Assembly: GCA_036320915.1 (NCBI GenBank)
Contig: JAXBDG010000008.1
Coordinates: 372,001 to 436,000 of the forward strand
Reading direction: 5' to 3'
Origin: Linnemannia elongata
Lineage: Eukaryota; Mortierellomycota; Mortierellomycetes; Mortierellales; Mortierellaceae
DNA length: 64,000 nt
Below the pieces are notes generated by a model. It made no database searches. It was given only the letters and a program-made list of their open reading frames with translations, and had not been told where the DNA came from. Below are positions 1-12,700 of the stretch, piece after piece (within the stretch, counting starts at the first letter, position 1; every line of letters begins with the position of its first letter). A program made the translations under genes and the position numbers.

Positions 1-1304
1 CATCGACCACGACAACGTCACCTGTCTCAACGAGGCCGAGCCCAACTCTGGGCGGAGTGTTCTCAAACCTTGGCATGAGAAGATGGACGATACCAAGGTA
101 CCGTTTTTTTTGGGATCCTTTTCTATGGTTCTCCGTTGAAATTGACGGAGGTTTGATCATTGGATAACTTTGTGAGAATTCTGCCTCGTTGTACTGACAG
201 TGTGCTTCTTTTCTTCTTTTTGTATATGAGCTGCTGGTAGTTTGTGGAGAGTGACGCGGATGAACAACTCATTTTCAGAATCCCGTACGTGAACAACTCA
301 TGATATGAAGACACTTCCATAATTAAAGAAGAAGCAAAAGCAAGGCAGTTCTTTATTCATGGACGTCCTTGTTCAATCGGACTCAATGCACAATAACTAA
401 ATTGACAACCCCATCCTCTCGTTACCGATCCATTAGATTCACAGGGCTGGTGAAGCTGAAGTCAATTACACTCAGGAATGACTCTGGAGAGACCGCACCC
501 CGCAAGATGAAAGCGTATGTATATTGCCCAAGCATCGACACCCTGCCACGGCCTTAATCGCCTCCCACAACTCTCCCTGGGCAAATTATTACGTCATTTT
601 CAAGTCAGGATCATGATAAAGGGGTCAACTTGCGCTAAAAGGAACGTGTCAAGGCTAACACTCTAACACATATTGGATCACGTTCCCTTTTTTTTTTGTT
701 TCGACGGACTAGTTTCATAAACAAGGACGATTTGGATTTCGATAATGCAGAGTCAACCGTTCCGACTCAGGAATGGGATCTTGTCGAGGATACTCATGGA
801 CAAGTCGCAGAGTACTCCACAAGGTACTTTTTTCCCCTTTCCTTACTTGGAGTGATATCATACGACAAGGGCCATTATCAACTGGCACTCGTACTCACAC
901 CCATAACTGACAATTGGGCCTATTTTGGGCGGAACAAAATAACAATTAATAGGGTGGCAAAGTTCGCGAGCATCCGCAGCTTGACACTGTTCTTTAGTGA
1001 AAACTTTGGAGGTGATACCACCAAGATCAGCTTTATTGGACTTAAGGGCGAATTCTCCGAGGTAAGTTCCTCCTACTTTTCTATTAGCCTCACTGGCATC
1101 CTACGGAGGAAAAGAAACGAACCCATACAGTGCTTCAGGGACAGTAGAAACTAATCAAAGTTGTAATTATTTAACCTACTATATGAAAAAAAAATACCAT
1201 AGTTGAAGCGCGATCCGATTATTACGGTCTACGAGTTGCAGGCCAACCCCGCAGACCACAAGGTTCCAGGCATCAATGACGCCCTTCACCCCGAGTTTGA
1301 ATAA
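1..1304 (+). CDS. PITH-domain protein (PITHD1-like), 5' end outside window
   Basis: The 3' part of a gene for a PITH-domain protein, the beta-sandwich domain that binds proteasome-associated partners in TXNL1 and is the whole protein in PITHD1. Visible exons are about 1-97, 241-284, 437-514, 713-823, 953-1061 and 1203-1304 (stop TAA). All junctions are GT-AG and stay in frame. Landmarks in order: VTCLNEAEPNSGRSVLKPW, FVESDADEQLIFRIPFTG, EWDLVEDTHGQVAEYSTR, FGGDTTKISFIGLKGEF and NPADHK near the C-terminus. The VESDADE block and NPADHK ending resemble stand-alone PITHD1 more than TXNL1. A thioredoxin domain cannot be excluded because the N-terminus lies left of the window. Converges on the carrier gene at 1692. 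Confidence 0.9.
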
Positions 1305-1691
1305 GCCCCTTTCCCGCCCTTCCTCCACCTTACTCCAGTTTTTCAGGCCACGGACGTGGCTAGCTTGTCTCCCCCCAAGGTTATGGGGATGACAAACAAC
1401 GAATAGAGGAAAGGAGGACATTGCTCATTGACTTGAATAAAACACGAACGAACACAAGTTTTTGTGGGGTTGGGAGAACATGCAAAGGGGCTTACTCGAC
1501 GAAATAATTCGAAATTGATGTGAACAAAAAGGACGAGATGTGGCGGAGTTTGAGAGCAAAAAAAAAAAAAAAAATGTGTCTTTTACTGGCGAGTATAGTT
1601 TTGGTAATAATGAAAAAAAAATGCTTTTATGTGTATGTGCGTGTGAGAAAGATGGAATAATACTAGAAAGAAAAACGAACAAGAGTTACTT
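1305..1691. other. convergent intergenic region
   Basis: Shared 3' region of the PITH gene (+) and the carrier gene (-). It contains an A15 run near 1558 and a GTGTATGTGCGTGTG tract near 1630. No further gene is seen. Confidence 0.5.
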
Positions 1692-4049
1692 CTACTTGGC
1701 GGCGGCGGTGGCAAGTTTGAAGCGGTCAGAGTTCGAATCCAACCACGAAGAAACCCGCTCATAGACCGCAAACGTAACAGCCTGTCCAGGAGCAACACGC
1801 AACACACGAGGTGTAACACCCTTATAGAACGCCCTCCATCCCTCATTCTTCAAAATCGATCCGTTAACATCCTTGAACCTAGCCCAGCCGCTCAAACCCT
1901 CAGGGTTGGGCGTCTTTTGAATACGGGTCTTGACAATATCAATAGGGTTGTTCACAAGGGGTCCCATAGCTCCGGAAATAAGTCCAATGGTCGCCGACTG
2001 GTAGCCGGGCAACTCGGTGATATCCTGAAGGCGCTGGAGGTATCCCTTCAAGAAGTGGTATGTGGGGAAGTTGGCGGCCTGGTTGGTGGCTTGACGGAGG
2101 GAGGTGAGACCGACTCCGCGGTAAAGGGCGCCGAAGCCCTCTTCGCGGACGACGGTGAAGGCACAGTGGGCGGCGTTGCGGTACTTGGGAATGTCAAGGG
2201 GGTCGGCCATCGAGTGGCGCTGGGCTTGGAGACGGATCTTGACCACGTCCATGGGGGTCACGACCAGGACTGCCTCAGTCACACCAGCAAGCAGACCAGC
2301 TATGATGAGAAAGGAGGGAGGAGAAAAAATTATTAGTCTCAGGAGCTCAGGAGAAAGCGTGGGAAAGTTGAAGAGAGGGGGGGGGGGAGGGGACATAAAA
2401 ATAACGTTGCTTCTTTGCTCCTTTGCTTTTCTTGTTGTTGTTGTTGTCGTGGGGAACATTGATCGTGTGGTGTGTATGTTGGATGAATAGGCGTGGGCGT
2501 GGGCAACAGTGAGAAACGTGGGCGTGGGATGTGGGGGGTCGAATTGGTTCTTCCCGAAAGTAATAGAACTCGCATGTAGAGTGACCCACCTGAGTTTTTC
2601 CTACTTTCAACTCTTTCCCATCTTACTATTATCCCATCTGCTCATTTTCCCACTCTTCCATATGCCGAGTCCCTCTCTTGTACTCCCCTCACTCTCTGCT
2701 GCACCTTGGCCGTTTTTTATTTTCCCACTCCTGTAACTCGGCCGTTTCGTCTCCTCCACGTTTCGGCCCCTCTCTCCTCCACACCGAATATTCGCCATAT
2801 AAATTCTGATTATCAAGATCAAATATGAACTTACCCCAGAGATTGTTGAGCTTCCAGGGCTTGCCGTCCTTGTCGACCATGACGTCCTTATAGAACTGGA
2901 AGGTCGTGAATCGGATCGCCATCTTGGGCACAATACCAGCCGTCACGGCTCCGAGACCCTTGTAGAGAGCCAAGGGCGACTCGCGCTGCACGATCCTCAT
3001 ACCGACTCCCAAGAATGACAAGTTCTGGCCCTATTTGTTTTTGAAGGGAAATGGGAGAAGACAAGGTGCCGAGAAGTAGTTAGAAATCAATTGTGAATGG
3101 TACAGGATCATTGTTAACACAATCTGTAGGAAGGAAATGTAGTGAACATTCTTCATGATCAGCCAAGGTGTCGACTTCACGACTCCCTTGTGCACATTGC
3201 CAGTCCGGTCCTTCTTCAACCAACCCTTGTCGGCTCCAAGAGGATGGCAACCATACCAGATCCAACATCCACAAATGTCGCCATTTGGGCGCCCATGCGA
3301 CTGTTTTCTTCGTTCTCCAAATAACGTTTTCCGTTAAAGAAATAATGAACCAGAGAAGATGGTTTTGCTCCACTTCTCGCCCTCCCCTCCTTATTGTAAG
3401 TATTGTGTGAAAACGCTCTCCTTTTCTCTCATTTTTAGTGTGTGAATGAACCAGTAATTGTAAAAAGTAGCAACAGCCGAAAAAAAAAAGGCAAGAAAAG
3501 AAATAGGTTCTGCTGGCAGCTGAGCCCTGAATTCACATTCTTTCCCCAGATTTTTATGTTCCTGGTTCGCACATGTTGTGTCCACGGTTCGTCTGCGGGG
3601 TAAAATGTCGTAGGTCCAAGAACGTCATCTCCTCGAGTCGACTCATCACTCTCCATCTGTTCATCTCCTTTCATCCCGAAAACATAAAACTTCCAGCCAT
3701 CGCTTCGCTTGCTTCTGACAACCATCCAGTCGAAAGCAAGGGGGTCCATGATACTTTTATCCCGACAAAGAATAAAGCCCTCACTCATCCTCCGAAACTG
3801 CGCTGTCGTTCTTTTTGCACCAAAGGACCTCAAAATGTGACAGGCAAAAAGAGAAAAAAAAAAAAAAAAAAGCTGCTAGGGAACCAATGCAAAAAGTGAA
3901 CTTACGGAGGCGTTGCGGGCGACGTTCTTGGCGAGCTGCATGCGGACCTTGATGGTATCGAGGGGGTGGCAGATCAATGCCTCCATGAAACCGGCAGATC
4001 CTCCGGCAATCAGGTTCACCAATGGGGACTTCCTTTCTCTGGCAGCCAT
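1692..4049 (-). CDS. SFC1: mitochondrial succinate/fumarate carrier, Sfc1/Acr1 type
   Basis: Inner-membrane carrier expected to exchange cytosolic succinate for mitochondrial fumarate, linking the glyoxylate cycle to gluconeogenesis. Exons on the minus strand: 4049-3906, 3030-2835, 2299-1692; 315 aa, the usual carrier length. Three carrier signatures are present: HPLDTIKVRMQ, TPMDVVKIRLQ and NPIDIVKTRIQ. Sfc1-like stretches include ALYKGLGAV, GIVPKMAIRF, ATNQAANF, LGLISGA-like GLISGAMGP and VLRVAPGQAVTF. The start ATG opens MAARERKSPLVNLIAGG, as in yeast Sfc1. Intron 1 (875 nt) and intron 2 (535 nt) are unusually long for this window. Intron 1 carries a minus-strand open frame with no recognised product. 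Substrate is inferred from family resemblance. Confidence 0.9.
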
Positions 4050-6964
4050 TTTGTTGTAGTTGGTATATGTAGTTGGTGTTTGTTGAAGTAGTGAGAGGAG
4101 AAGACCAGCGAGGGAGGTTCCAATGGACTAGATCGAGTGTGTGAGAGAGGAGTGGAGAGGAGAGAAGAGTGGGGAGGGGGTGGTGATAGAACTGTACAGA
4201 GAGGGAGAGAGAGAAGGGAGAGTGAAAAGAGGGATGACGAAGTGTGAAGAAGAGAAGAGAGAAAAGAAAAAAAACGTGAAGCGGGTTGTGCCTGAACAGC
4301 ATATTTATATCGTGCACCCACAGGTGAGAGCCGAGGGCCGTGAAAAAAAAGAAAAATAAGAGTAAGAGTAAGAGTGAGTAGACCAAAGTAAAGTAGAGGT
4401 ACCTTCGTGCCTTCGATCTTGCTCGGTGACAAATAGGCAATTCGCCTTTGGTTTGACAAAGGGTGAATGCCATGCCGACCGACCAGCCACAGGCAACTCA
4501 TACCGAGCCCGACACCCCTTCATCTCATTCTCGTTTGTCGTCTGCCGACTTTACTTACTCATTCACTTACTCAATTCTCCTTTGTATTTTATTGCTAAGC
4601 TCTCCTTTTCATCGATCCCTGTTGCTCTTCTTCTTCTTCTCCATTGCTACTTCGATCTGTGTGTGTATACCTTTGTATCCCTCCTTCATCCACAAAAGAA
4701 TTAGCCGAACATAAAGGAGAGCAACCAGCCATCCATCGGACAGTCGTCCTGCTGGACGGACTTGCATTTCTCTCCCCTTTCTTCATATTTTCTGTATCCG
4801 TGGACCTCGGTTTCAATTCGTCTCCACTTTCACGCAGACGAACAACACACATCCTCAGTCCAGCCCATCCTCGTTCTCAACCGTTTGCTTGTTCACCAGA
4901 CCCCTTTGTTTATTACACACATTCGTAACTCATAAACAACAAAAACCCCTGCCTTTCACATCTTAATTGCCTTCATTCTTCCTCACTCCTTTCTTCTCTC
5001 AGTCGTTGTTCCCTTCTTCCTCACCGATCAATTGCTTAGAAAACAAGAAAAACCCAATGGGCCTATTTGTCGTTTCCTGTGAGCTTGAACCTGGAACTGA
5101 CCCCGCATTTTCATTTTTTTTTTTTTTTTGAGTTCAGTTCCACAGTCCCCCTCCCTCTGTTGCGTGTCCATCTGCACTCCACCACCGGGGGGCGGGAACC
5201 GATCTCTCCTCGAACCTGGGCGCGATGTGAACAACCATTGGCTAGAAAAATGAAATATTGGGCCATCGTCTATTTTTTAACGAAAGGGAAGGGCGAAAGA
5301 CCCCAGAGGGTAGTGAAAAAAACATGCCGACTCACCCACACCACATATAATTTCATCATTCGAACTACTCTTGCCTTTGCACTCTCTAACCCCCCTTCTG
5401 TTCAACTCATCATAGAAAACCGACAAACCTGACAGATATTGTAATAAAGACACTAGTGTGAATTGTCCCAAGGGTTAGAAAATGAGGGTTACGAATTCGA
5501 TGTGTCATCGACTTTTTTTTTTTCTATTGTGTTCACTCAATGACACCTGCTGCAGTGCTTCTATTTCCCCTTTTTTCCTTCTCACACCGTCTGTTTACAG
5601 TTGTGTTTGTTTGTTTGTTTGTGTTGCTCACTCACGCAAACAAGAACCTTGAGACCGTTGAGATGTGCTTGCCTGATTTGGAGCTTGCCCCGGACTCCTT
5701 AAGCGAACACCCCTCCCCCTCCCCCACCCCCCTGACGGCACAGGCACACGAAGCATCACGTTTTCTTTGTTCTTTTGTGGTGTGAATGTCTGTGTGGCAA
5801 CTTTTGCACGCTTTCACATGCTATGCGAATCTTTTTTTTGAATTTTTGAATATTTTTATTTCTCCTTGAATCAAGGGATCTCGGCCGTGCATCGCATCGA
5901 AGGTAAGGAGTGTGGCGTGGTATGTGTTGCTCATTGATCCAATGAGAATAGAAGGAAGAGGAGAAAGGAGGAGGGATAGAAAATGACGACAAGCAAGTAC
6001 AGTACTGCAAAATTGCATGATGTTGTAGAAAACCCACCACCTAGTTAAAAAAGAATGACCCATTCTTATTCCGTTTAGTCAATTGTTAGTCTTGGAATCC
6101 CCTTTTCAGCCTCATCGGATTCACCCTCGACAAACACATGGTCGTGTCCTTTTACTCTCCCGGAGTCGTCCTGTCTTCCTTCTTTTCTGTCCTGTTACTC
6201 TGTCTCACTTATAGAAAAAAAAAAAAAAAGACGCGATCCACAAAAGTCTCCTCCTCCCACATCCCCCCTCTAAACATCTCTCTCTCTCCGACCGGGCTTT
6301 CTTTTTCCTTTCTCCTTCTCCCTCTCTGAATCCTCCTCTCACTTCTTCCTTGTTACACCTCCCCCCTCTCTTTCTCTCCTTCCTCTCGCTCAAATCATCC
6401 AATGGCACTCGATCTTCGTCCCGTTCAACCCCATGGACACCCTTCGAACATTTCATTCCCCGAATTATCAGATCCGACTTTGTCCATCCCTCGCTTCGAC
6501 TATTGGTTACTTTTCTTTTTCTTTTTTCTCCTTTCGTGTAGAAAGTAGAAGAGTAAAGAACTGGGCAATTAAAAAAAAAAAATGAAAGGGCAAACGAGAA
6601 GAGGGAGCGAGAGTGAGAGAGAGAGAGGCAAACAAATAAATTGAGACACCTAGTAAGAGCAAAAAAAGACGCAATACATGCAGCAAGCAAGGCCCCGCAT
6701 CCACTTTTGGCTCACACAAACACACATACAGCCTTTCAATTGAACCCCCCCCCCCCCCCCCCCCCAACCTACACCACGCTTCAGAATGACTCCACTGCTT
6801 CTACCAGAATGTTATTTTTGGATACAGTACCTTACCAGTGCCGTCCCCAGATCGCATCTCTAGAAAAAAAAACGACATATTTATTTTCCTCAAAACCCAA
6901 TAAAAGGGTAACCAGAAATACCTCTCCCTCTCCAATGACTATTCACTAACGCACCACACCAACT
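4050..6964. other. long intergenic region, pyrimidine-rich, no gene seen
   Basis: About 2.9 kb between the carrier start and the twinfilin stop. It consists mostly of CT-rich or GA-rich low-complexity DNA, with T16 near 5114, A15 near 6215 and C20 around 6746-6765. Open frames here are short, low in complexity and unlike proteins. No tRNA B box was recognised. The part next to 4050 should hold the carrier promoter. Confidence 0.5.
6746..6765. repeat. poly-C homopolymer
   Basis: An uninterrupted run of about 20 C in an intergenic region downstream of twinfilin. Likely length-variable. Confidence 0.8.
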
Positions 6965-9097
6965 TTACATGACGCGACGAGCACCAGGACGAGCAGGTTT
7001 GCTGAATCCTCTTGGGCTATTAACTCCTGTAGTAGTACCAAACGCACTCTGGGTCTTGGGATGCAACTCTTCCAGGATAAACGCCTCCGTCAGATCAGAA
7101 ACATCCGTCGTCTCGAGCTTCTTGTCAACATTCAATCCCGCATCATCCTTGGCGCCTTGCAACACTCCCGCCCTGCACGACGAGTACAACATGCGTTCAC
7201 GGATCTTGGACTTGCTTGGGCATGTATACATAAACACTATCGTCCCATTGAAAGAACGACAATGATAGAAATCGTTAGCAAAGAGTAGGTATTTAGGTTT
7301 ATGACATTTCAATAACGAGTTCCGTTTTACGTCGGTTCTAGAGTTCAGTGAAAGAGTATCCTTACCAAGAGAGTCGTGGGCGGTGCCGTTGTGAGTGTGT
7401 TCGTAGGCAAAGAAGGTGAAGCGGGGTGCCTCCTCGTCAATGTTCTTATGGACTTCGTTCGCTCCCAACTTGGCCTCGCTCACCAAATCAATTGTCTCAT
7501 TCTCCGCGTCGATCGCCTATATGTTATGTCACACACGGTTAAATGATAGTTAGTATATATGTAACATCTCGTCGACAAACCAAAAACATGGAATAAACAA
7601 GAACGATAAGAAAACTTACGAGCTTGACAAAGTTGATGGTGCGCTCCTGCTTGGCAACAACCTCGGGTTCCTCCTCTTCCTCCTCTTCAACAGCAGCCTC
7701 AACCTCAGCTTCCTTCTCCTCCTCAGCCTCAGCAGCGGTCTCCTGTGCCTCAACGGCCTCCTCCTCCTCCTTCTTCTCTTCCTTAGCCTCATCATCATCC
7801 CACTCATCATCCTTAACACTAACCTCCTCCAAAGCCTTGATAGTACTGCTCTCCTGCGAGACAACAGGTGAGGCTGGCAAGGGCGTCGAAGCGGGGCTGC
7901 TAAACTTCTTTGGCACCGCCGACGCAACCGCAACCTTCTTCTTAGGAGCAACAGGAGCAGGAGCAGCGACAACAAGCTTCTTGAGGGCAGCAACAGCCTT
8001 ATCCGTAAGAGGGAAGCTCATTCCTGGAGCATGCGCCTTTCTGTAGGCGCCACCCTTCATGCTCTCGACAAGGGTCTTTTCATTCGCCCGAATCTCGGCC
8101 AATTGACGCTCACGCTCGGACAAGGGCTTGGGGGCTGCCAAACTGGCTCTATGTTTCTTGTAGCCCTCCAACGTAAAGTCACCCTAATTTTTGATTTGTA
8201 GAATATTTCAAATGCAATTAATATCCTGAACAATACTTCTTTCTCCTGCAACACACGCACACTCCATTTCATCAATAATCGTGATCCAGCAAAAAAAAAA
8301 ATATCAAGCAATTGTGAACGAGATAAAGGTACCTTGTTGGTGCCATAGATGGAATCGGTGAAATGCGAATCGCCCAGGTCCTTAGTCAAGCTGGCGCGCG
8401 TAGCAGCATAGATCATCTTTTGACGGATAGGGGCCACATCGGGGACATAGCACAAAAAGATCCACTCGGACGAGGCCTTGCTGTCGCCCAAACGAACCAA
8501 AAAGTATGCTGGCTGCTTCTCTGCCAAGTTCTCGTGCACGATCGCGAAATCTAGTTGTTGTTTTTTTTTAGTATGTTCACATACAGAGCATGAAGTTTGA
8601 GCGAAAGAGAAATTCCTTGTCAGTCGTCGTTTTCTTTTTCTCACTATGCGTGTCTTGTATGATTGCGTATCCCCCTTGTCCAATTGACAAAACACTCTAT
8701 CAACACCCAACACTCCAAAAACAAGGGAGGGTAAGGAAGGCAAATTGTCGAATTAAAAAAGAATTCAAAAATGTAATCTCCTCGAAGTTACCTTTCTCGA
8801 AGGCTCCCTGGATATCAAAGAGACCATCATCCTCCAGAGACTCATTAATGATCGACACCTTGACAGCACGCACATTGCTGCCGGGTGCTGTTGCCTGCTT
8901 CCATGCGTCCGAGAGCTTCTGCGAGACTAAGGGTGGTAAAGAAAAGGCAAAGGGAAGAAGACGTTAGTGTTGAGAAGTGGGAGAGGATATGAAGCAATTG
9001 GAACGGAACAAAAGCAACGTGTAGAACGTGGAGCAAGGTGGAAAGGCATTGACAGGTGGGTGCGTCCAAGTACCTTTGATTCCTGTCTGACTGGACA
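6965..9097 (-). CDS. twinfilin (two ADF-H domains) with an acidic insert
   Basis: Actin monomer-sequestering and capping protein of the ADF/cofilin family. Exons on the minus strand: 9097-9074, 8926-8792, 8550-8333, 8183-7620, 7516-7366, 7236-6965; 454 aa if the start is as inferred. The N-terminus SSQTGIK and the C-terminal RERMLYSSCRAGVLQG ... LTEAFILEELHPK are twinfilin hallmarks. The first ADF-H spans about residues 4-130. The second starts with FPLTDKAVAALKKL and resumes at TINFVKLAIDAENETIDL. Between these two pieces of one fold sits an insert of about 110 residues, first Ala/Pro/Lys-rich, then strongly Glu-rich. Usual twinfilins are about 330-350 aa. No in-frame ATG precedes TG-TCC-AGT at 9097, so the A of the start codon probably lies in an upstream exon (candidate donors after 9269 or 9258). 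Confidence 0.88.
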
Positions 9098-9729
9098 CTA
9101 TTTTTGTTTCATAAAGCAAAGTGCAAAGAGAAGAAGGAAGGACGCGTGAGAAAGTTAGCTCGTGTGTTTCCCTCGGACAGTCTGGCATGTAGACCATGGC
9201 AGTTGCTATTGTCCTTTACATTGCTTGAATGCGAGAAGCTAGAGTTGAATACGTTACTGTTGTATTACTTGTGACGAACGGAAAAATAAAGGGAGGAGGA
9301 GGGGGGAGTGGGTATTAATGGAGGAAAAGTGTGGTTGTTGAATGAAAAGGAAAAAAAGAAAAAGAAGAAACGAATGCCTTTGGTTCAGGGACGAGATGAC
9401 CGACTGTCACCACCCTCATTCGTTGTGGAGTGACGTTTTTTGAGCTTCAGCTGGCGGCTATTTCTGTTCCTGCTTTCCCTTTGGGCTTTGGGCGAAGATT
9501 TGCCCCTCTTGATCTCTCCATTAAGGGTCGACTATGGTTCAACAGCCGATGCAAGATCCATGTGCAGTTGGTAGGCACTGCAAACACGGATACACCTTTG
9601 GCACCCAAGATGGCTTCCCAATTGACCACCAAACCGCGCGAACAACATCAATTAGCTTTTTCACGAACACTTTATTATCATCCGCGAAACAACTACTACA
9701 AAAAAAAGCATCTCCTACTCCTTCACTCC
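9098..9729. other. upstream region of twinfilin / 3' region of VWA gene
   Basis: Contains the presumed 5' exon and intron of twinfilin (about 9100-9300) and then GA-rich DNA. No separate gene is recognised. Confidence 0.4.
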
Positions 9730-12700
9730 TTAACCCCGAGCTGCGCGTCCGGGGTGGAGTGCATTAAACACGTCCCTACACTCGCTCTGCTCCTCAGGTG
9801 TCAATTCATCCAGGCAGCCGTCTAACACATACCGGCACGAGATGTAATCCTCGTACCGGTTGGGGTGGAAATTCCGCCACTCGGATAACGAAAACTCGTC
9901 GTGGTGGTTCGTGAACAGCATGTAGAGTGTTTGTTTGCAGGGGTACCAGACGTTCTTGTCCCCTTCCTCCTCGCCCTCGTCTTCGGCTGATTGTTTGGTT
10001 GGAACGGAATGATAATGATACGTTAGCGAAAAGATCCACCAGAATTGCATAACACGAATACCCACATTCACAAGTAAAAGAAAGGAAAAGGAGGACCAAG
10101 ACTTACCAGAGACGTGGTCAGAGAACAACCTAACGCCCTCATAAACACCCCGCAACATCATTAGGATTTTCTCCCTCACACCGCCCACCATCTTCATCCT
10201 CGCACAAGCCGTCATCAACTTGCCTCCCGCACCACCTCTAGTCCTCGTTTCAATCAACACCCCTGCCGCAACTTCCAGGTCCAGCGTGTTCACAAACGTC
10301 GACGCCGCAAAGTTCTTCTTGGACTCCAGGTACGCCCCCTCGACTTGGGCGACAATCTCTTGGACGAGCATCGTCATCTTTGCCTGATACAGAGAGTGCA
10401 GGAACTGGATAGCTTCATCGGTCGCCTTGTCGTCGTCGGGGAGGGGTTTGCCGTCAGGTCCGAGGGGGAGGGGGCGTTCGAAGGGTGTCATGAGGTTCTC
10501 GACGGATCGGCGGTCAGAGTTTCGGGTATGTGCGTAGGCTTGTAACAGGGTCGCAAGGACGACCTTGCGCGAGTAGCGAGCAAAGAATTCGTCTGCCAGT
10601 GCACCATGTGGAGCAGCACCCAACCGCTTGGTCAAGACCTCAGGGAGATTTGCATCCAGGGGGGATTGGATGACGACCAGGAGTCGACGGATCTTGTCGA
10701 CGCATGTCGAGACAGCGTTCTGGATCAGTGACAAACGATCCAGGGCTGCTTCGGTCAACTCCCAGGCTACAGGATCAATCGTTGGCACCTTGAACTCGGG
10801 CGCCTCCAACTTCTGCGTTCCTGCTTGGCCCTCCTCTTCAGAAATCGACAATGAAGACGTGACAGCCGTAGGAGACGACGCTCCAGCAACAACAGCAGGT
10901 TCAACCTTCTCCTTGACAGGAACCTTCTGCTCAACCCTCGCCTGCTTCAACAGCTCTCGATACCCCTGCTCAACTTCCTCAGCCCCAGAGGTTTTCTCCA
11001 ATCCCCTAACGTAGGCATCATGCTGCTCCCTATACCTCTTTCCAGGTCCCACAACGTCCCTCTGCCGATTAACATCAAACCACTCCAAAACTCCACCCAT
11101 CAAATCCCCACTCACCCTCCACGACATATCCCTCCTGATCTGCTCCTCCACCATCGACGTCTCAAACCTCTCCCCCAACGCCTTCATCTCCTCCACCGAA
11201 ATATCTCCAGCCCTCACTGCGCAAATAACCTGTCCCAAAAAGACATAGTTGTTCGTAACCACATCAACCGTTCGCTGAGTATGGGATTCGCAGAACTGTT
11301 GGACCATGGTGCGTGTGGATTGACGGAGAGAGGTGGAGTGGATGTAGATCTGGTCGCAGGTTTCGAGGATGAGCTGGATCTGGCGTTGTTTGTACTCGGT
11401 CATGGGGTAGGATTCCAGGGCTTTTACAAGGACGAGGAAGGGGACTGTGGTGGATTGACTGTATGTGTATCCCGTCGCGTCCAGCGTCACCACATATCCC
11501 AGGATTGGCTGTTTTTGTGTACGGATGAATAAAAAGGGAATCTTGTCACTATGCATGCTCAACCACAATAATTGCATCAACAAATAAAAGCACAAGAAAT
11601 GCACATTAACATACCTTCATGCGCAAGCGGGCAACCTTCCAATGGTGCTCATTGATATAGAGGGGCATGACCGCAGTGATATTTTCGTGCGCAAGACCGG
11701 GCGCAATGCTGGCGTCGCTATCACGGTCAAACCCACCATGGACATCCTCGGGGTTGTTCTGGGCCAGCGAGTGACCCAATGCCATGGTGAACATGGACGA
11801 CGTCAGGTATGTTGGGAAGATGGACTTGATCACCAACTGACTGGGGTCCGCAATCGCTCCCGCTCCTCGCGACACTATTCCATATCAATGGAACAAGGCA
11901 GTCAAAAAGGTTAGCTGACCATACTTCACTCATAACATATCATTCATCTTGCACAAAAGAAAATGAAGAGAACGTACCATCAAGAGTCATGCAAAGACAA
12001 TCCCCATCCCTCAAAGCATCAACATAACTGTTCGTCGAAAACGCACACGACAACTCCCTCAACCTCCCAGTTTCCTCCTCCTCAGCTTCCAGCCGATCCA
12101 AATCCAACCCCTTCACAATTTCCTCCACCATCTGATCCAAACCCGCAAATAACGCTGTATTCTTTCCCACCCTCGAATCCAGCTTTGCCTTCAATTTCGC
12201 TTCCGTGATCTGTCCGTACGCTAAAGAGTTGAACGTTGCCAGGGAGGTGTTGGAAATTGACCCGCCCTGCTTATGAGCGTCGGCTTTGAGGGTGAGGAAG
12301 GACTGGAGGAGGGTTCGAGTTTGGGCACAGGCGATCATGCAGGGCTCTCGGGTGGCCTTGACCTTGATCCGCGCTGATGAGAAGCCGAGGGTTCCCAGGA
12401 CTTTTGCGTAGGCCTCGGTTTGAGCATCAATCTGGCCTAGTTTGGAACGCTTTTCGTCTGCGGATTCGCGAGAGGAGCCGATGGCGTTGATCTGTTCGAC
12501 CATTCGTAATAGCTCGTGCTGGATGAATGTCGTCATCCCCAGGATCCTGGCAACGTCGTCCTCTGCTAGCCAGTCGACGCTCATCTCCTGGACGCCATCA
12601 ACTCCTGCAACAGGCGCCGCCGAGGAAGTGGTGGTGACAGAAGTTCCATCCTCGGGGTCCGGAACATGCTCCCGCCAAAGTAACGTCGCTCCAGTAAAAT

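Noticed and set aside
1720..1745. GTTCGAATCC resembling a tRNA B box
   Set aside because: Lies inside the carrier's C-terminal coding exon and no cloverleaf can be built around it.
1917..2336. 139-codon frame antisense to the carrier gene
   Set aside because: Shadow of the carrier's third exon.
4305..6767. Several 60-230 codon frames in the 4-7 kb region
   Set aside because: Composed of homopolymer and CT/GA low-complexity translation, no protein-like order, no consistent splice model.
7616..7993. Leu/Arg-rich frame overlapping twinfilin
   Set aside because: Frame-shifted reading of the Glu/Ala-rich insert codons.
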